Under the pieces are notes generated by a model that saw only the letters and a program-made list of their open reading frames with translations, had not been told where the DNA came from and searched no databases. Below, piece by piece: positions 22,292 through 34,665 of a stretch of DNA of 64,000 bases; within the stretch, counting starts at the first letter, position 1; each line of letters starts with the position of its first letter. Origin of the DNA: Planoprotostelium fungivorum (lineage: Eukaryota > Evosea > Variosea > Cavosteliida > Cavosteliaceae). The stretch spans positions 1 to 64,000 of the forward strand of contig MDYQ01000269.1 in assembly GCA_003024175.1 (NCBI GenBank), read 5' to 3'. Both the position numbers and the translations under genes were made by a program.

Positions 22292-22370
22292 CTTGAAAAG
22301 TTCCGATGTGATCTGATCTGATCTTGGATTCGAGATCAGTTGACAAATCACATTATTATTTTTATTCCAG
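22292..22370. promoter_or_regulatory. Very short divergent promoter
   Basis: 79 bp separate the CysRS (minus) and PPR (plus) start codons. The region contains TTATTATTTTTATTCC just before the PPR ATG. Both products look mitochondrial, so a shared promoter would make sense. Confidence 0.45.
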
Positions 22371-24138
22371 ATGAAGGCTGCAGCTGTACTACCGAAAAGC
22401 GTCTTCCAACGATTGTCCTCTATCAAAGTGTGATGATCAAAGTCGATGTCGTCCTGATGCTCAGACAGAATCAACAACAAAATAACCCTTTCCTACCCGA
22501 AATCATTGCTCGAAGTTCTCTTGTCAAGAGACCTAGAGAAGATGGTCTCAAATCGTCCTTCGAGGGGCTATCGAAATCAAAACAGATGGAAGCAGATCCA
22601 AACCAAGTTTGGCTTCCCTCTGCGGTGTGTTCAATTATCCTCAAAGAATCTAATCGAGATCAGACCTTCTTCGCTCGGCTTCACGGGCGATCTCCTCAAT
22701 TTATATTGCATGCGGCTGCTGACTCTAAGGTGTGCAATACCACCATATAATCTCATTCGATTTCTCATTTTCCTTATGTCTTCCTCTCTTGATCTGAAAT
22801 GCGGCTCAGATGCCTCCTCCCACATACCACACGTTTGAAAACATCATTGAATCTCTATTACACAATGATCGTCCAGATATGGCCATCTACTGGATGAACA
22901 AGATGCACCAGTACGGTCTCTCCCCTCAGATCTATCTCTTTGAATCCGTCATCAAGAAACTCTCTCGTTTTAGTCGACATCATCAGGTGCATCCCCTCTC
23001 TTCATCTTCCTTCCCTCTATTCGATCAGTCTCGCTCTCCATGATCTATTCCTCTGACACGAAAAGGCCATGGATCTGTATTATAGAATGAAGGAATACAA
23101 CTGCATCAATACATCCATCGGCCTAGATAATGTTATCATCAGAAACATGATTTCCGTTGGATTCAGTGACCAAGCTGAGGAATGTTCCAACATATTGTTG
23201 AAGCAGAAAGAATTAGAAAAGGAGACACTTGAAGCGTTGATCGAATACTTCAGCTCCGAGGGTGAGGCCGTAGATCTATCATGATCCATCCATCTGAATC
23301 AGGATGGTGTACTGAATGGAATAGGTTCGCTACAGAAGATGAAACATTGGATTTTGCAGACGGAGCTGAACTTTCCTGAAATGTGGTCGAAAGCGTATGT
23401 CCCCATCATCAATTTCTATTACAGAGCGCGCGATATCAACGAGATGGAAAAGTGGTTTGAAGTCATCTGTGGAACGAGTGAGCGATGATGTTTGGTGTTA
23501 TCTCATCCATCGAAGAGGAAGGAGCATCAGCAGAAGTGATTGGGATGTTCATGGCTTATTACATGGAAAAAGAAGACAAGCAGATGATGATTCACTACTA
23601 TGAAATGGGAAGGCATAACACCTCGCTGGCTTATCTTATAGAGGCAAGCTCAACTGAAGGGGAGGCCATGGAATGGCTCTCAAAGAGGAAAAAGAGTCAA
23701 GAGAAACCTGGGGACATAGACGATGAGCTGAGAATGGCCATGACAAGGTTCTACGCTCGAACGAAACTGAGTGACAAGATGATCGGTTGGTTTGAGAGTC
23801 TGAGGAGGAAGAACAATCGAGGGTTGTTATTGAAGCCCTTGTTGGAGCACTACTCGAGGAAGGGAGCCACTCGTATGATGATCCAGACGTGGATGAAGAT
23901 AGAGAGGGAGCAACAGGAAGTGAGAGGAGAACCAAAGACGGACACAGGTGCATATCTATTCAATACTCCCGCTGATGTCATACGAGAATGCTTTAATGTC
24001 CTATTGGAACATTTTTGGAGGCACAAGATGACGAAAGAATGGCCCCTGCGCATCTTATTGATGATGAAGGAGAGGAACATCACCGCCAACCGGAAGACAG
24101 CTTTATTGCTCGAAAAGATCAACGCAGGGGATAAATAA
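22371..24138 (+). CDS. PPR-like helical-repeat protein, probably mitochondrial
   Basis: The first exon, MKAAAVLPKSVFQRLSSIK, is an amphipathic presequence-like start. After introns the protein has degenerate 35-residue helical pairs. These include YHTFENIIESLLHNDRPDMA with MNKMHQYGLSPQ, then DLYYRMKEYNCINTS, NFYYRARDINEMEKWFEV, and TRFYARTKLSDKMIGWFESL. This resembles pentatricopeptide-repeat proteins, which bind organelle RNA. The last exon runs unbroken from about 23485 to TAA at 24138. Roughly six introns. The exact target RNA is unknown. Neighbouring nuclear genes for mitochondrial proteins (CysRS, NDUFS8, uL24m) are unlinked in function beyond location. Confidence 0.7.
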
Positions 24139-24297
24139 GATTATGTAGCGTATTTTATTCTTTTTTGGTTCTAAGGAACTTGCAAGGATTGGAGGTATTC
24201 TCGAGGAAAACTCCACATCGCATCACCTCCATCTTCCTCACTCCACGATCTCTGAGGGCTCCTCCATCGCACCAGATTCTATACCTTTAATCCGCAG

Positions 24298-25034
24298 ATG
24301 CCCTCTCTGTTTCATTTCTTCGTATTCTCCCTCACATTAGCAACAGTAAGTGGCCAATGTTACTATAACTCTACACCAACGCCAGTGAGTGAAAATTATG
24401 CTGTCGATTATCCCCTCTTAATTGCGCGTAGAGGAGCAACCAACAATGCTCTTGGTATAATCGAGCCACATGTTGCCAACAGGCTTCCATCTCGAGTTTT
24501 AGAAGCGATCCTCTCAGTTTAGAATGTGGAGAGCCAGTTAGAAGTGAGTGCGATGGAAAATGACATCATCAAAGAAGATTCCATCTATTACTAGATAGCA
24601 CTTCAACAACCGACACGTAACCAATTTTACTTTAGGTTGTGCTGAGCACATGGTTTCTTTATTGTGTGGATTCTCGTGTAGTCCGAGGTTTGGCCTGTAC
24701 CTCAACGAAACTTCAGGCAGAGTGAAGGTGTGCCACAATTGGGCTTTCAAGATGTGGTACGATTGCAAACGTGAGACGTTCCACTGCATGGAACGATGGC
24801 TCACCATTCATAGAGGCCTTCGTCAAGACAGAGACATCCGTTGGCAACATCAACTTTGGTGCCTGCCATCGCATTTCGGACAAGTACTCCAATGAATACG
24901 ACTTTTTCATCAACGGATTCAACATGGATGTAGCTGGTCCGCATGCCCTGGCAGGAAAAGAGTGTTTTAACTCTGCTCCCCTCCTTTCCTTCTCCCTCCT
25001 CAGCATCGCTCTTGCATTCGCCTTTATATTATAA
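24298..25034 (+). CDS. Secreted Cys-rich, folate-receptor-like GPI protein
   Basis: The N-terminus, MPSLFHFFVFSLTLATVSGQ, is a signal peptide. A middle exon reads LLCGFSCSPRFGLYLNE and KVCHNWAFKMWYDCK, matching the spacing of the folate-receptor/riboflavin-binding family (CSP...C...W...C). It is followed by FGACHRISDKY and NMDVAGPHALAGKECF. The C-terminus is a short hydrophobic tail (PLLSFSLLSIALAFAFIL) after a serine-rich spacer, as expected for GPI anchoring. Two or three introns at 24455-24640 are uncertain. The protein is about 200 residues. The ligand is unknown; folate binding is only suggested by the family resemblance. Confidence 0.55.
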
Positions 25035-25410
25035 ACGAGATCCTCCTCGACTCTTCTCTTTTGACTTGTGCGATGTTTTGATCAACAACTCAGCTGACTG
25101 AGTTTCATCTGTATGGGTACAGTAGATCATCATATTCAAAAGTAGGAATTCCGCTGAGGCTCCAGTGAGGTAGCTGAACTCATTAAGTTGTGCGATAGGT
25201 AGTCAATCAGACGACCACGTATCACAAAGGAGTGAGGAATCTGATGTCAAAGATCTTCGCTAAGCGCTGATGCGAAACAAACCAGCGAAGAAAATTCAAC
25301 CCCGTCAAAACGTGGTCGATCTCATCAAACGACAACCACCCCAATGTGCGCAAGTCTATCACCGTGAATCATTGGTTAATACTGATCCAATATAGACTTT
25401 ATAGAGCAAG
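25035..25410. other. Intergenic, no gene seen
   Basis: Carries the terminator of the folate-receptor-like gene and the promoter of the Rab32 gene. No conserved frame was recognised. Confidence 0.5.
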
Positions 25411-26242
25411 ATGGCTGACGATGGAGAACGCGAGGAGCACGTTTACAAGATCCTCGTGGTAGGAGAACAAGGATGTGGAAAGACTTCTTTCATCCACCAA
25501 TACGTCAACCACACCTTCTCTAAAACATACCGCGCCACGGTGATTGACCATCAGATCTACATTTCGAACCCATCTACCACAAAACTGAACGTTAAATAAT
25601 CCTTCAATAGATTGGAGTCGACTTTGCTCTCAAGTCGTTGAACTGGGATTCTAAGACGAACATTCGCCTTCAGCTTTGGGATATTGCAGGCCAAGAGAGA
25701 TTCGGTCACATGACAAGAGTAAGGATCTATAGCTGCTCCTCTGAAGTGTACAGGTGTATTATAAGGAGGCCGTGGGTGCGATGGTGGTGTTTGATATAAC
25801 GAAAGAGAAGACCCTGCAGGCCGTTCCCAAATGGAAGAACGACATAGACGACAACCTGGATAATATTCCTGTCGTACTGCTCGCCAACAAGGTAATAGCA
25901 CTTGTTCATTATCTTCCACGTTCACAAATGATGCATCGGCAGTGCGATCTGGCCGAGCAACCTCTGGACAAAGCATACATGGAGCAGTTTTGCAAGGAGA
26001 ACGGATTCATCGGATGGTGAGTGATTGTCCATTGTGGAGAGACTGAGGGATTCAGGTTTGAGACGAGTGCGAAAGACAACATCAACGTGGACGAGAGTGG
26101 ACATTATTTGGTGGAGCACATATTGAACAGAGACCCCGAGGCAAACAAATCAGCAGTGGCAGGAAAGGCCGAGAATACCGTCCCCCTGAACATCCCACAG
26201 CAGCAGGAGGCACAAAAAACAGACAAGAACTGCGCCTGTTAG
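25411..26242 (+). CDS. Rab32-family small GTPase
   Basis: Spliced exons give a complete Rab: P-loop VVGEQGCGKTSF, switch I YRATIGVDFALK, LQLWDIAGQERFGHMTR, then YYKEAVGAMVVFDITKEKT, a guanine-specificity region LLANKCDL, and ETSAKDNINVDE. The ending NCAC fits double geranylgeranylation. The WDIAGQERF variant (Ile instead of Thr) and the MTRVYYKEAVGA stretch are specific to the Rab32/38 group. That group directs traffic to lysosome-related organelles, phagosomes and contractile vacuoles in amoebae. Four short introns interrupt at 25548, 25720, 25892 and 26015 (approximate). Start at the first ATG, MADDGEREEHVYK. Confidence 0.93.
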
Positions 26243-26310
26243 AAGCAGCTGTACAAGAAATACATTTCCTTTCTTTCTTTTTCTTTCGTCGACGTTTCTG
26301 TCGACACGAA

Positions 26311-27227
<917 letters not shown>

Positions 27228-27454
27228 ATTAGATAAATGATATGTGCTGTATCATCTCATCCCGGAATATTCACTCTCAACTGTCCAAGGTGCTCACGCA
27301 AGCAGTTCATATTCTCGCGTTGGTTCGACGACGCCGATGTTTGTACCACGTAGAAATAATTGGACGGTTTCATTTGTATTCCTTTCGTTCGCGATTAGAG
27401 CTTCGTTGTAGTCAAGTGGGCCTGGAAAGAGTTTGTTCCCATTTCACAAGGAAC

Positions 27455-28102
27455 ATGAGCACAATAAAGAACATCGTCACGGCCGACATATGCGACGCTT
27501 ATGAGGGAGAAATACACAAGAATTTCTGGGTTGTTGATCCTTCTTTACAGTGGAAGAGGTGATGTGAAGTGTCGTAGTGGAGAAACATTAATAGAGTGCA
27601 GCTATGGTAGTAAATCAACATTCGCAGGGGAAGTGGTCACTGTGAAAGTCTTTGAGGACAACTCCCTCGTGAAAGACATCCTGGCTACTCCTGGAAAAGG
27701 AAAAGTCCTCGTAGGTGGCTACCGATGATCTTTGATACGATGGAATTTGAATGTTGTGCAGTGGACGGAGGAGGCTCTGCTCGTTGTGCGTTGGTAGGAG
27801 ATCAGATCGCAGCCGGGGCAGCCAAGAACGGATGGGAGGGTGTTCTGGTGTACGGATACATCAGAGACGCAAAGGAGATATCTGCAGTGAACATCCACAT
27901 CAAGGTGAATCCTCCTTCCCAAGGCGATGGTTCACTCTCACAGGCATTGGGAACGAATCCTCTGAGGAGCATCAAGAAGGGTAGGGGAGACAAAGACATC
28001 GCCGTTGTCTTCGGTGGAGTCGCCTTCAAACCAGGACAGTTCATCTACGCCGACGAAGATGGGATCGTTCTGTCGTCATCGGATGTGCAAGCCAAGTTGT
28101 AA
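27455..28102 (+). CDS. RraA-family protein (HMG/CHA aldolase-like or RNase-regulator fold)
   Basis: Exons read STIKNIVTADICDAYEGEI, then CSYGSKSTFAGEVVTVKVFEDN, GKGKVLVVDGGGSARCALVGD, AAKNGWEGVLVYGYIRDAKEI, and VFGGVAFKPGQFIYADEDGIVLSS. The GDxxAxxAxxxGWxGVVVYGxIRD signature identifies the RraA-like family. Members act as 4-hydroxy-4-methyl-2-oxoglutarate aldolases or, in bacteria, inhibit RNase E; the Arg-Asp pair used by the aldolases is kept. The eukaryotic role is unclear. Introns lie near 27515-27555 and 27715-27760. Start chosen at the ATG before STIKN. Confidence 0.85.
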
Positions 28103-28333
28103 ACTAAATTGTGTCGTTGGCTGCCTCTTGTACTCAACTGATCTGCAGCTGATCGATAACCCACTAAATAAGAAGACGAGTGAAGACAAAGATGCGGAAA
28201 TAGGCAAGGACGGTAGCGATGACCTGCAGATGATGTAGTGATAGACTGTCATTTATCTCTTCCGCTGTGGATCAGATGGCCTCTGCTGAGCCTCATCTTG
28301 TTGTCTCACTCATTCTGTTGGTCCTCTCAAAAT

Positions 28334-29562
28334 CTATGTCGCCTCATCTGAATGCATCAGAGACGAATGAGTGCGTTCTCTTACCTTGTGGCGGCAGTTT
28401 GGCTACTACAACACTGATATTGTCCATGGACATCTTGGATATCCCCGCTTCAACCAATTTGACTGCACTCTCCTTCACGTCGGTACATCCTTGTGCCATC
28501 TCCATGGCCTCTTGATCTTCTAATACATCCCACAGCCCATCACAGGCCAAAACTAAGGTCGTCTCCTCGCAGCGGGAGAGTTGAAAGGTCTGTATCTCCG
28601 GTTCAGCCGTGATAAAAGGTTCCAACCCTAGGTCTCCCAACGCTCTCGATACGGCCAGCACTCCGTTCACTCTGGCGATCGTTTTGTTGTTCCCTGGTAG
28701 ACTCAGCGGGGACACTCTCACTCTACGCACCTCGAACGGCAATCTTCGTGACGGTTCCACCCGCTTGCTGGATTCGGTCCTGTTCGGAGGGAAGGTCTGG
28801 TTTGTGGTCTGTGGAGACCCTCTTCACCGCGTTGCTCTGCATAAATACCGCCCTGGAGTCCCCCGCATTGGCGACATAGCATGTGTTCCCGATCAGAAGG
28901 GCCACGATGGCCGTGCAGCCTCCTCCTATTTTCTGGCTTTCTCTCAGCGACTGTCAGAGCATCTGAGTCCTACCTTCTCTCTCATGAGACGCTGGACGCC
29001 TTGGAATGCCTCTTTGATGCTATCTTCAGTGGATACGTGAGAGTTTTCTAAATTCTGGGCGAGGAGAGGGTGGAGATTTTGGGATGCGAATATAGCGGCA
29101 TCTCGGCCTCCGTGTCCATCGAAGACTGCGAAGTAATCGGTGTCCGTCTTACCGCTGAGTTGACCTGCAATGATGACTTCGTCTTCCATAGTTGGGCGGC
29201 GGCCTTGACTAGAGGCGAATCCGACTTTGATTCGAACGGATTTACGCAATATCCGTGGTGAGGTGGGCTGCTATGAGAATGTGGGTCTGATATCGAAGGC
29301 GAGAAGATGAATAGATACGTACCTCTCCCTTTGGATCAGAGAGACCTGATTCTGTAACTTGTGGTGTTGGATTTGGCTTTACCGGCATTCCTACACCTCT
29401 GGATGGATTGGGTTTCATCTCTCCATAAAAAGCCGCACTTCGCCTGAGGCGGTCAGATTTAGTTTCTCTGACCTTCTGAGCTCACCCAGAGCGTCGTGCC
29501 ATCATGAGATTGTTCATCTCTTCCTCCTCCTCAGGAGTCATCATTGAGCTCTTATCGCTCAT
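28334..29562 (-). CDS. PP2C-type Ser/Thr protein phosphatase
   Basis: PPM-family metal-dependent phosphatase. Motifs: GRRPTMEDE, YFAVFDGHGGRDAA (metal-binding Asp and Gly), CTAIVALLIGNTCYVANAGDSRAVF, DHKPDLPSEQDRI, LAVSRALGDLGLEPF, TLVLACDGLWDVLEDQE and MDNISVVVAKL. All catalytic acidic residues are present. The N-terminus from 29562 (MSDKSSMMTPEEEEEMNNL) is acidic and lies in a separate exon. One exon continues to PKGE, followed by an intron to QPTSPRILRKSVRIKVGF. The stop, TAG at 28334, follows an intron after LPPQ. About 300-340 residues, five or so introns. Convergent with the RraA gene. Confidence 0.9.
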
Positions 29563-29814
29563 ATTGGATATTCTTGTTATATGCTGTCCTGATGGCCTTC
29601 CGGCCGAAATCTCGGCTCTTGATGTGAATGTGATCCGAAATACTCAGGAGTTCACAGTTGCGTCAGAATCAATAGACTCCCCTTGACCCAGACAGCCAAC
29701 CCTCCTCGCTCCGCTGCCTTTCGAAAAATGGACTCGAAACTTTTCGGTTGACTTTCGCGATCTGTTTTCTACAGATGCGGAATCTCTCAGAGACAAGAAT
29801 AACAGAAACAAGCT

Positions 29815-31094
29815 CTATTTGTATTTCCACAGAGAGCACACACGATCATAGAAGGAGCACGTGGACAATAAGCCGGAATCACCCCTCTTCCAATCTATGC
29901 CATAGGCAATCGGTTCACACTCTGGTCGGTATGACGACACCTACACGAATGATTACGATGAATACGCACCCATTGCTATCTCACCACCGAGAGCTGTTCG
30001 TCTTTCAACTCCAACACGTGAAACCCAGCACGCATGGCAGCCACTGCTAAGGGACCGAAGGTGTCAGGATGCCACCTGACCCTCCATATCCCTCCCCCCA
30101 AATTTACGCGCTGTGTGGGTGTCGTCATCTTTCGTGTATCCCACAGAGACAGCGTGTCATCATAACTGCCCCCTTCAGTTCACTCCTTCTCAGACGCCCA
30201 CCTGCCCACTGCCAGCAGGTTCTCTCTGTGTGGGCATGATTGAATGGAAGTCACGCCCATGGAGAAACTGATAGATTGAGCGGCAACGGGTACAGTGGTC
30301 CTACCTCTTTGTGAACAGTGCCGTGGCTCCCGCTCTCACGTCCCAACCTCTAAACTTGCAGTCGTCTCCTCCTGAATAAACAATTTCTTCCTGGTGGTAA
30401 TTGAATGCCGCAATCCAGTTTTCGTACTCGTGAGCCTTCCACTGCAGCTCTTGAGAGAGACCTCCCTCTGTCAGGGAGAAGACTGACATGGTGGGTCCTG
30501 TGAGAATGAGAACGATTCACCGCCCCTTCCTACCTGCTGGGTTCGCGCTGGTGTAGCTAACAATAATTCTCGGCGTCGCACTCTTCTTCACGCGATCTGA
30601 CCAATCCAAAGATAAGCTCAGCGCTCCCTCAGCATCATCGACCTGCTTCGTTCAGGCTTGAAGATCAGAAGATCTCACCTGTGTGGAGCATAATTCGCTC
30701 ATTCGATAGGAATCATTCTGGCTCTCCAGTTGAAGAATGGTTAATCTCCCAGCGGCATCAACCATCCCAGAGAGTTTCTTTTGTGAATTTTCTTGATAGC
30801 TCCTGTTTAGAATCAGAGAGGATATTCGGTAGCTCCACACCATTTCAAATCAAGTATGGCTGGGACATCCATTGTGCTGACTTCATGGAATTCCGTGTAA
30901 CTCTCACTTGAGTGAGTCAAGATTGAGCAAATGAAAGTATGGCGCACCTGGTTCAATTGGTACAGGTATAATCTACCAACCTTCTCTTTTGTTTCCTCGA
31001 TTAACTGGTATGTACCACATAAGAATAGATCTTGTTGATCATTGAAAGGGCAGAATTCTATACTGTCAGCAGAATAAGCAGTGTTGATCTTCAT
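29815..31094 (-). CDS. DPH7: Diphthine methyltransferase DPH7 (WDR85-type WD40 protein)
   Basis: Starts at 31094 (MKINTAYSADSIEFCPF), then LYLYQLNQ and blades GRLTILQLESQNDSYRMSEL, HEYENWIAAFNYHQEEIVYSGGDDC and KFRGWDVR. Family landmarks follow: LGGGIWRVRWHP and, near the C-terminus, AYGIDWKRGD with STCSFYDR and the ending LWKYK (stop at 29815). DPH7 acts in the last steps of diphthamide synthesis on the elongation factor eEF2, removing the methyl ester before amidation. The order of these motifs matches WDR85 closely. Five or six short introns. Divergent with POC1, 71 bp apart. Confidence 0.82.
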
Positions 31095-31165
31095 GATGAT
31101 TGTGATCTTGCGGCCAGAATTCTGATCGGAATTCTTTTTCCCGCCAACTTAAAGTCAAACAAACG
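31095..31165. promoter_or_regulatory. Very short divergent promoter
   Basis: 71 bp lie between the DPH7 (minus) and POC1 (plus) start codons, the shortest divergent gap in the window. Confidence 0.45.
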
Positions 31166-32933
31166 ATGCAACGACAGGCTAGACAGGTACCACAGAAAAC
31201 ATCTCTGATAGCCTCTGGAGACGATCCTTCATTGGAGAGAACATTTCGTGGACACAAAGATCAGATCAATGGCGTATCGTTTAATCCGAACATGAAGCAG
31301 ATCGCCTCTGCGTCAGATGACGGCTGTATCATGGTATGGCACTTCAAACCAAATCTGAGGGCCTACCGCTTCTTCGGTCACAAGGTGATTCGTCTGGAGT
31401 CCATCCAATTGAAATCTACAGGGTGCCGTCTATTCAGTCGAGTACTCCGCCACCGGTAAGCTGCTCTTATCATCTTCCAGAGATGGCACAGTGAGGTTGT
31501 GGCAGCCAACAGCGTGAGCAGATCTTATCAAGAAGAGCCGTGACGTATCTCCAGAAAAGGAACCTCTTCAATGTTTAGAGCACACAGCGCGTCTGTTCGT
31601 AGCGCACATTTTTCTAGAGACGGAAGCTCCTTGGTGTCTGCCTCTGACGATAAAACAGTGAAGGTGAAGAACGATCAGTTGTAGATCTCAATATCTCAGG
31701 TGTGGAGTGTACAATCGATGAGATTCAGCTATTCCTTCACCGGGCACAACAATTGGGTGCGATCAGCCAAGTTTTCTCCTGATACAAGGTGAACACTGTG
31801 ACGATGCGACATCTGACATCGTTCAGACTGGTTATATCTGGTAGTGATGACAAGACGGTCAAGATGTGGGACACCAGAGCAAAAGGTTGCCTGTCGACAT
31901 TCGTGGATCACTCTGGGTGGGAATGTACCGACCGATGATCAAAAATAACTCTATTCAGAATCGTTAATCATGTAGCCTTCCATCCTGACGGTACGTGTGT
32001 TGCCGCGAGCAGTTCAGATCAGACGATCAATATCTGGGATTTAAGAAATCAACAATTAGTTCAACATTACCCCGCTCATATGGGTCCAGTCACACAGATC
32101 GATTTTCACCCATCTGGCAATTTTCTGTTGTCCTCATCGTCTGATAAGACGGTCAAGGTAGGATGTACGAGCTGGTTGTATCTCATGAAGTTAGATCTGG
32201 GATCTGAGGGAGGGGAGATTATTCTATACACTTCGAGGCCACGAAGGTCCCGTGAACTGTGTGAAATTCTCTTCCTCGGGGGAATACTTCTCTTCTGCGG
32301 GTGCAGATCAAGTGTTTGTCTGGAAGACAAATTTCGACGCCAGTCTGGAGAAACTGCAGAATCCTCGCAACGGGTAATGAATCGTTCGAGCTTGAAGCGA
32401 TCTAACTTCATCAGAGGACATTCAAAAGAAGTGCATTCCTCTGATCAACAAATCTTTGGAAAGCAAGAAGAGATTGAGATTGCTGATGTGGTTCATCATA
32501 CACAACGGCAACCACAGCTCTATTCATCAGAGGACATGCATCATAGAACACCTCCAGAAGATCATACTGAACACTCGGAGGCAGAACCACAAGAGCCCTT
32601 TCGACCAGAACGCTTCGCTGAGAGATTAGATCAGATCGTACATCAATTGTCCGTCTTCACTCAGACGATCAGCCTCTTTGATGCCAGGCTCTCCATGATA
32701 GAACAGACAGTCAATCGAATGCAACATCCAACTGCAACAGAGGTTAAGAAGAGCCAGGTGTGTATCTTCTGTACATTGAATTCTCATGTGTATAGCCCTC
32801 TCGCTCATCCCTCGACGAACGCATAGAATTATTCCATCGAAGATTACACAAAGAACTGTCTCAGAGTGATCTGCAGCCAGTAGATGAGAATGTTGATTTC
32901 CTTGACGAAGAGCAAAGACTGGACGGAAGTTGA
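31166..32933 (+). CDS. POC1: POC1 centriolar WD40 protein
   Basis: Seven WD40 blades can be read across exons. They begin [20 protein letters not shown], then [85 protein letters not shown], and [21 protein letters not shown]. The C-terminal coiled coil [23 protein letters not shown] is the POC1 motif. POC1 stabilises triplet microtubules of centrioles and basal bodies. The match to animal POC1, including the RAYRF segment, is close over the propeller. About eight introns; stop TGA at 32933. Its presence suggests a flagellate or centriole-bearing stage. Confidence 0.92.
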
Positions 32934-33006
32934 GAAAAAATAAAATAAACAAAAATCCCTGTGTAGACACAGACGACGAGTGATCATCACATCACATCTG
33001 CCCTTC

Positions 33007-33717
33007 ATGTCGAATAAGATCGTCAGAGCCGGTGCCGGTTATATATCCAGATCATCGAGGATACATCCAAGAGATGCCATACCAAACAAGAGCTGGAACA
33101 TTGTCAAGGGAGATACAGTGAGCCCATCTCACCTGCCAGCTCTATTGAACGACTTCTAGGTCAAAATCATTTCTGGAGATGACAAGGGAAAAGAAGGAAG
33201 AGTAAAGAAAGTCCTTCGCTTCAGGAACGCAGTGATTGTTGAGGGAGTTAATCTGGTATGTGTAACGTCCACAGCCGATCATGATTGACAATTTGTAAGA
33301 TCAAGAAGCGTGTCAGAGGTAGTCCAGAGTTCAAGGGTGGAATATACAGTTTGGAGGCACCCGTCCACTATTCTTCGGTAAACCTGATCGACCCCGAGAC
33401 CAAGTGAGGAGCGCGCACCTCCATCAGCAGACTATCCTCTGTGACATCAAACTCACCCTGAAATAGAAAGGCCACTCCAGTGCAGCACAAGTATCTCGAA
33501 GATGGAACGAAGGTCAGAGTTGCCAAGTCTGGAGCTGTCATCCCCAAACCACCTCCAAAGAAACGCAGGAAGGAACGAAAGGGTGAGAATGCAGCAGGCA
33601 ACGGAGAGACTGACAATCACAGCCGGAGAAAACGACACATTAGAAGATTCAGCACACAAGCAGACGTTCGTGACTCCCATTGCCCCAACACAGAGCTCGA
33701 TCGATGATCTGGATTAG
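33007..33717 (+). CDS. MRPL24: Mitochondrial ribosomal protein uL24m
   Basis: Exons read [51 protein letters not shown] (KOW motif), [37 protein letters not shown] and [18 protein letters not shown]. It ends in a basic stretch. This is the uL24 family; the N-terminal extension and the LEDGTKVRV block place it in the mitochondrial (bacterial-type) branch. A likely last intron (33583-33623) leads to [15 protein letters not shown] and the stop at 33717; without it a stop lies at 33707. Four short introns. Confidence 0.85.
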
Positions 33718-33851
33718 AATAGACAACACCCATTTTATCTTCTCAGATGATGTGAATTGGGCAGAGTCTTCCATAGAATCTCCAGTTGCTTCGTGTGCAG
33801 CGCCAGATGGCTCTGTTCAATATCAGTTCATCCGTTCAGAACATCAGATCA

Positions 33852-34516
33852 TCAATAGAGACAGATCATCAGCGTCAGCGACACCGATGAAGTGAGCTTG
33901 TCAAGTACCTCTTTGGCGTGAGGCTGTATCGTTTGTTCCAGAGCCCATACAATGGTACTGTTGGCTATCGTCTGTCCTTGTGGTATCCTCTGTGTCGCTC
34001 CCACCACACACCCATCCCCTATCGTCGTCTTGGCTTCGATTCTCGCTGTCCATCTCAGTTCTTACATCCTTTCATCTCCAACGACTCACATCTGGCCTCC
34101 AATGCGTTGTTCGATCCGATGGACATTGCTTCTACATCTTGTCTGAGTCAAGGTTGTCGATGCGATTCGAATTGGGAAAAAAGGATACAACACCCGACTT
34201 CGAATATGTTATTGGAACCTATGTACATCGGCTTGCCTTCCGAAGAGCTTGAAAATGATGAGATCGATCGAATCATCTGTTCACACCTATTGTGTGTCAC
34301 CGTTTGTTCCTCAAAGATATTATTCGATCCAATGACGATAGGTCCTGAACGAGCGACGATGATGGCGCGAGGGTGAACAACAGTACCCTCTCCAATAGTG
34401 ATATCACCATGTAACACTGCTTCATTGCAGACAACTGCGGTCGGGGCGATCTTCAGTGTGGTTTTGATCTGAGAAATGGTGGAATCCTCGAGGATGGCAA
34501 CCATTGGGAGGGTCAT
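33852..34516 (-). CDS. DCTN6: Dynactin subunit 6 (p27), left-handed beta-helix protein
   Basis: Hexapeptide-repeat protein: APTAVVCNEAVLHGDITIGEGTVVHPRAII, SGPIVIGSNNIFEEQTVTHN, KPMYIGSNNIFEVGC, then IGDGCVVGATQRIPQGQTIAN and ALEQTIQPHAKEVLDKL. The order and the V-x-V-H-P-R segment match dynactin p27, part of the pointed-end complex that links dynactin to membranes and kinetochores for dynein transport. Three introns. Start at the ATG 34516 (MTLPMVAILEDS), stop TGA at 33852. Divergent with importin alpha. Confidence 0.85.
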
Positions 34517-34665
34517 CTTGGGATGATAATTAAATCTTTATGACAGAACAGCAAACAACGAGTCCGTCTCGTTGGCGCCAACGATGACAATCAACGGATA
34601 GGTGAAATTTAAAATATGGAGGGAAAAGGATCATAATTTCCTGCACAGACAAGAGAAACCACACG
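34517..34665. promoter_or_regulatory. Shared divergent promoter region
   Basis: 149 bp between DCTN6 (minus) and importin alpha (plus), with the AT-rich stretch AATTTAAAATATGGAGGG near 34601. Confidence 0.4.
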
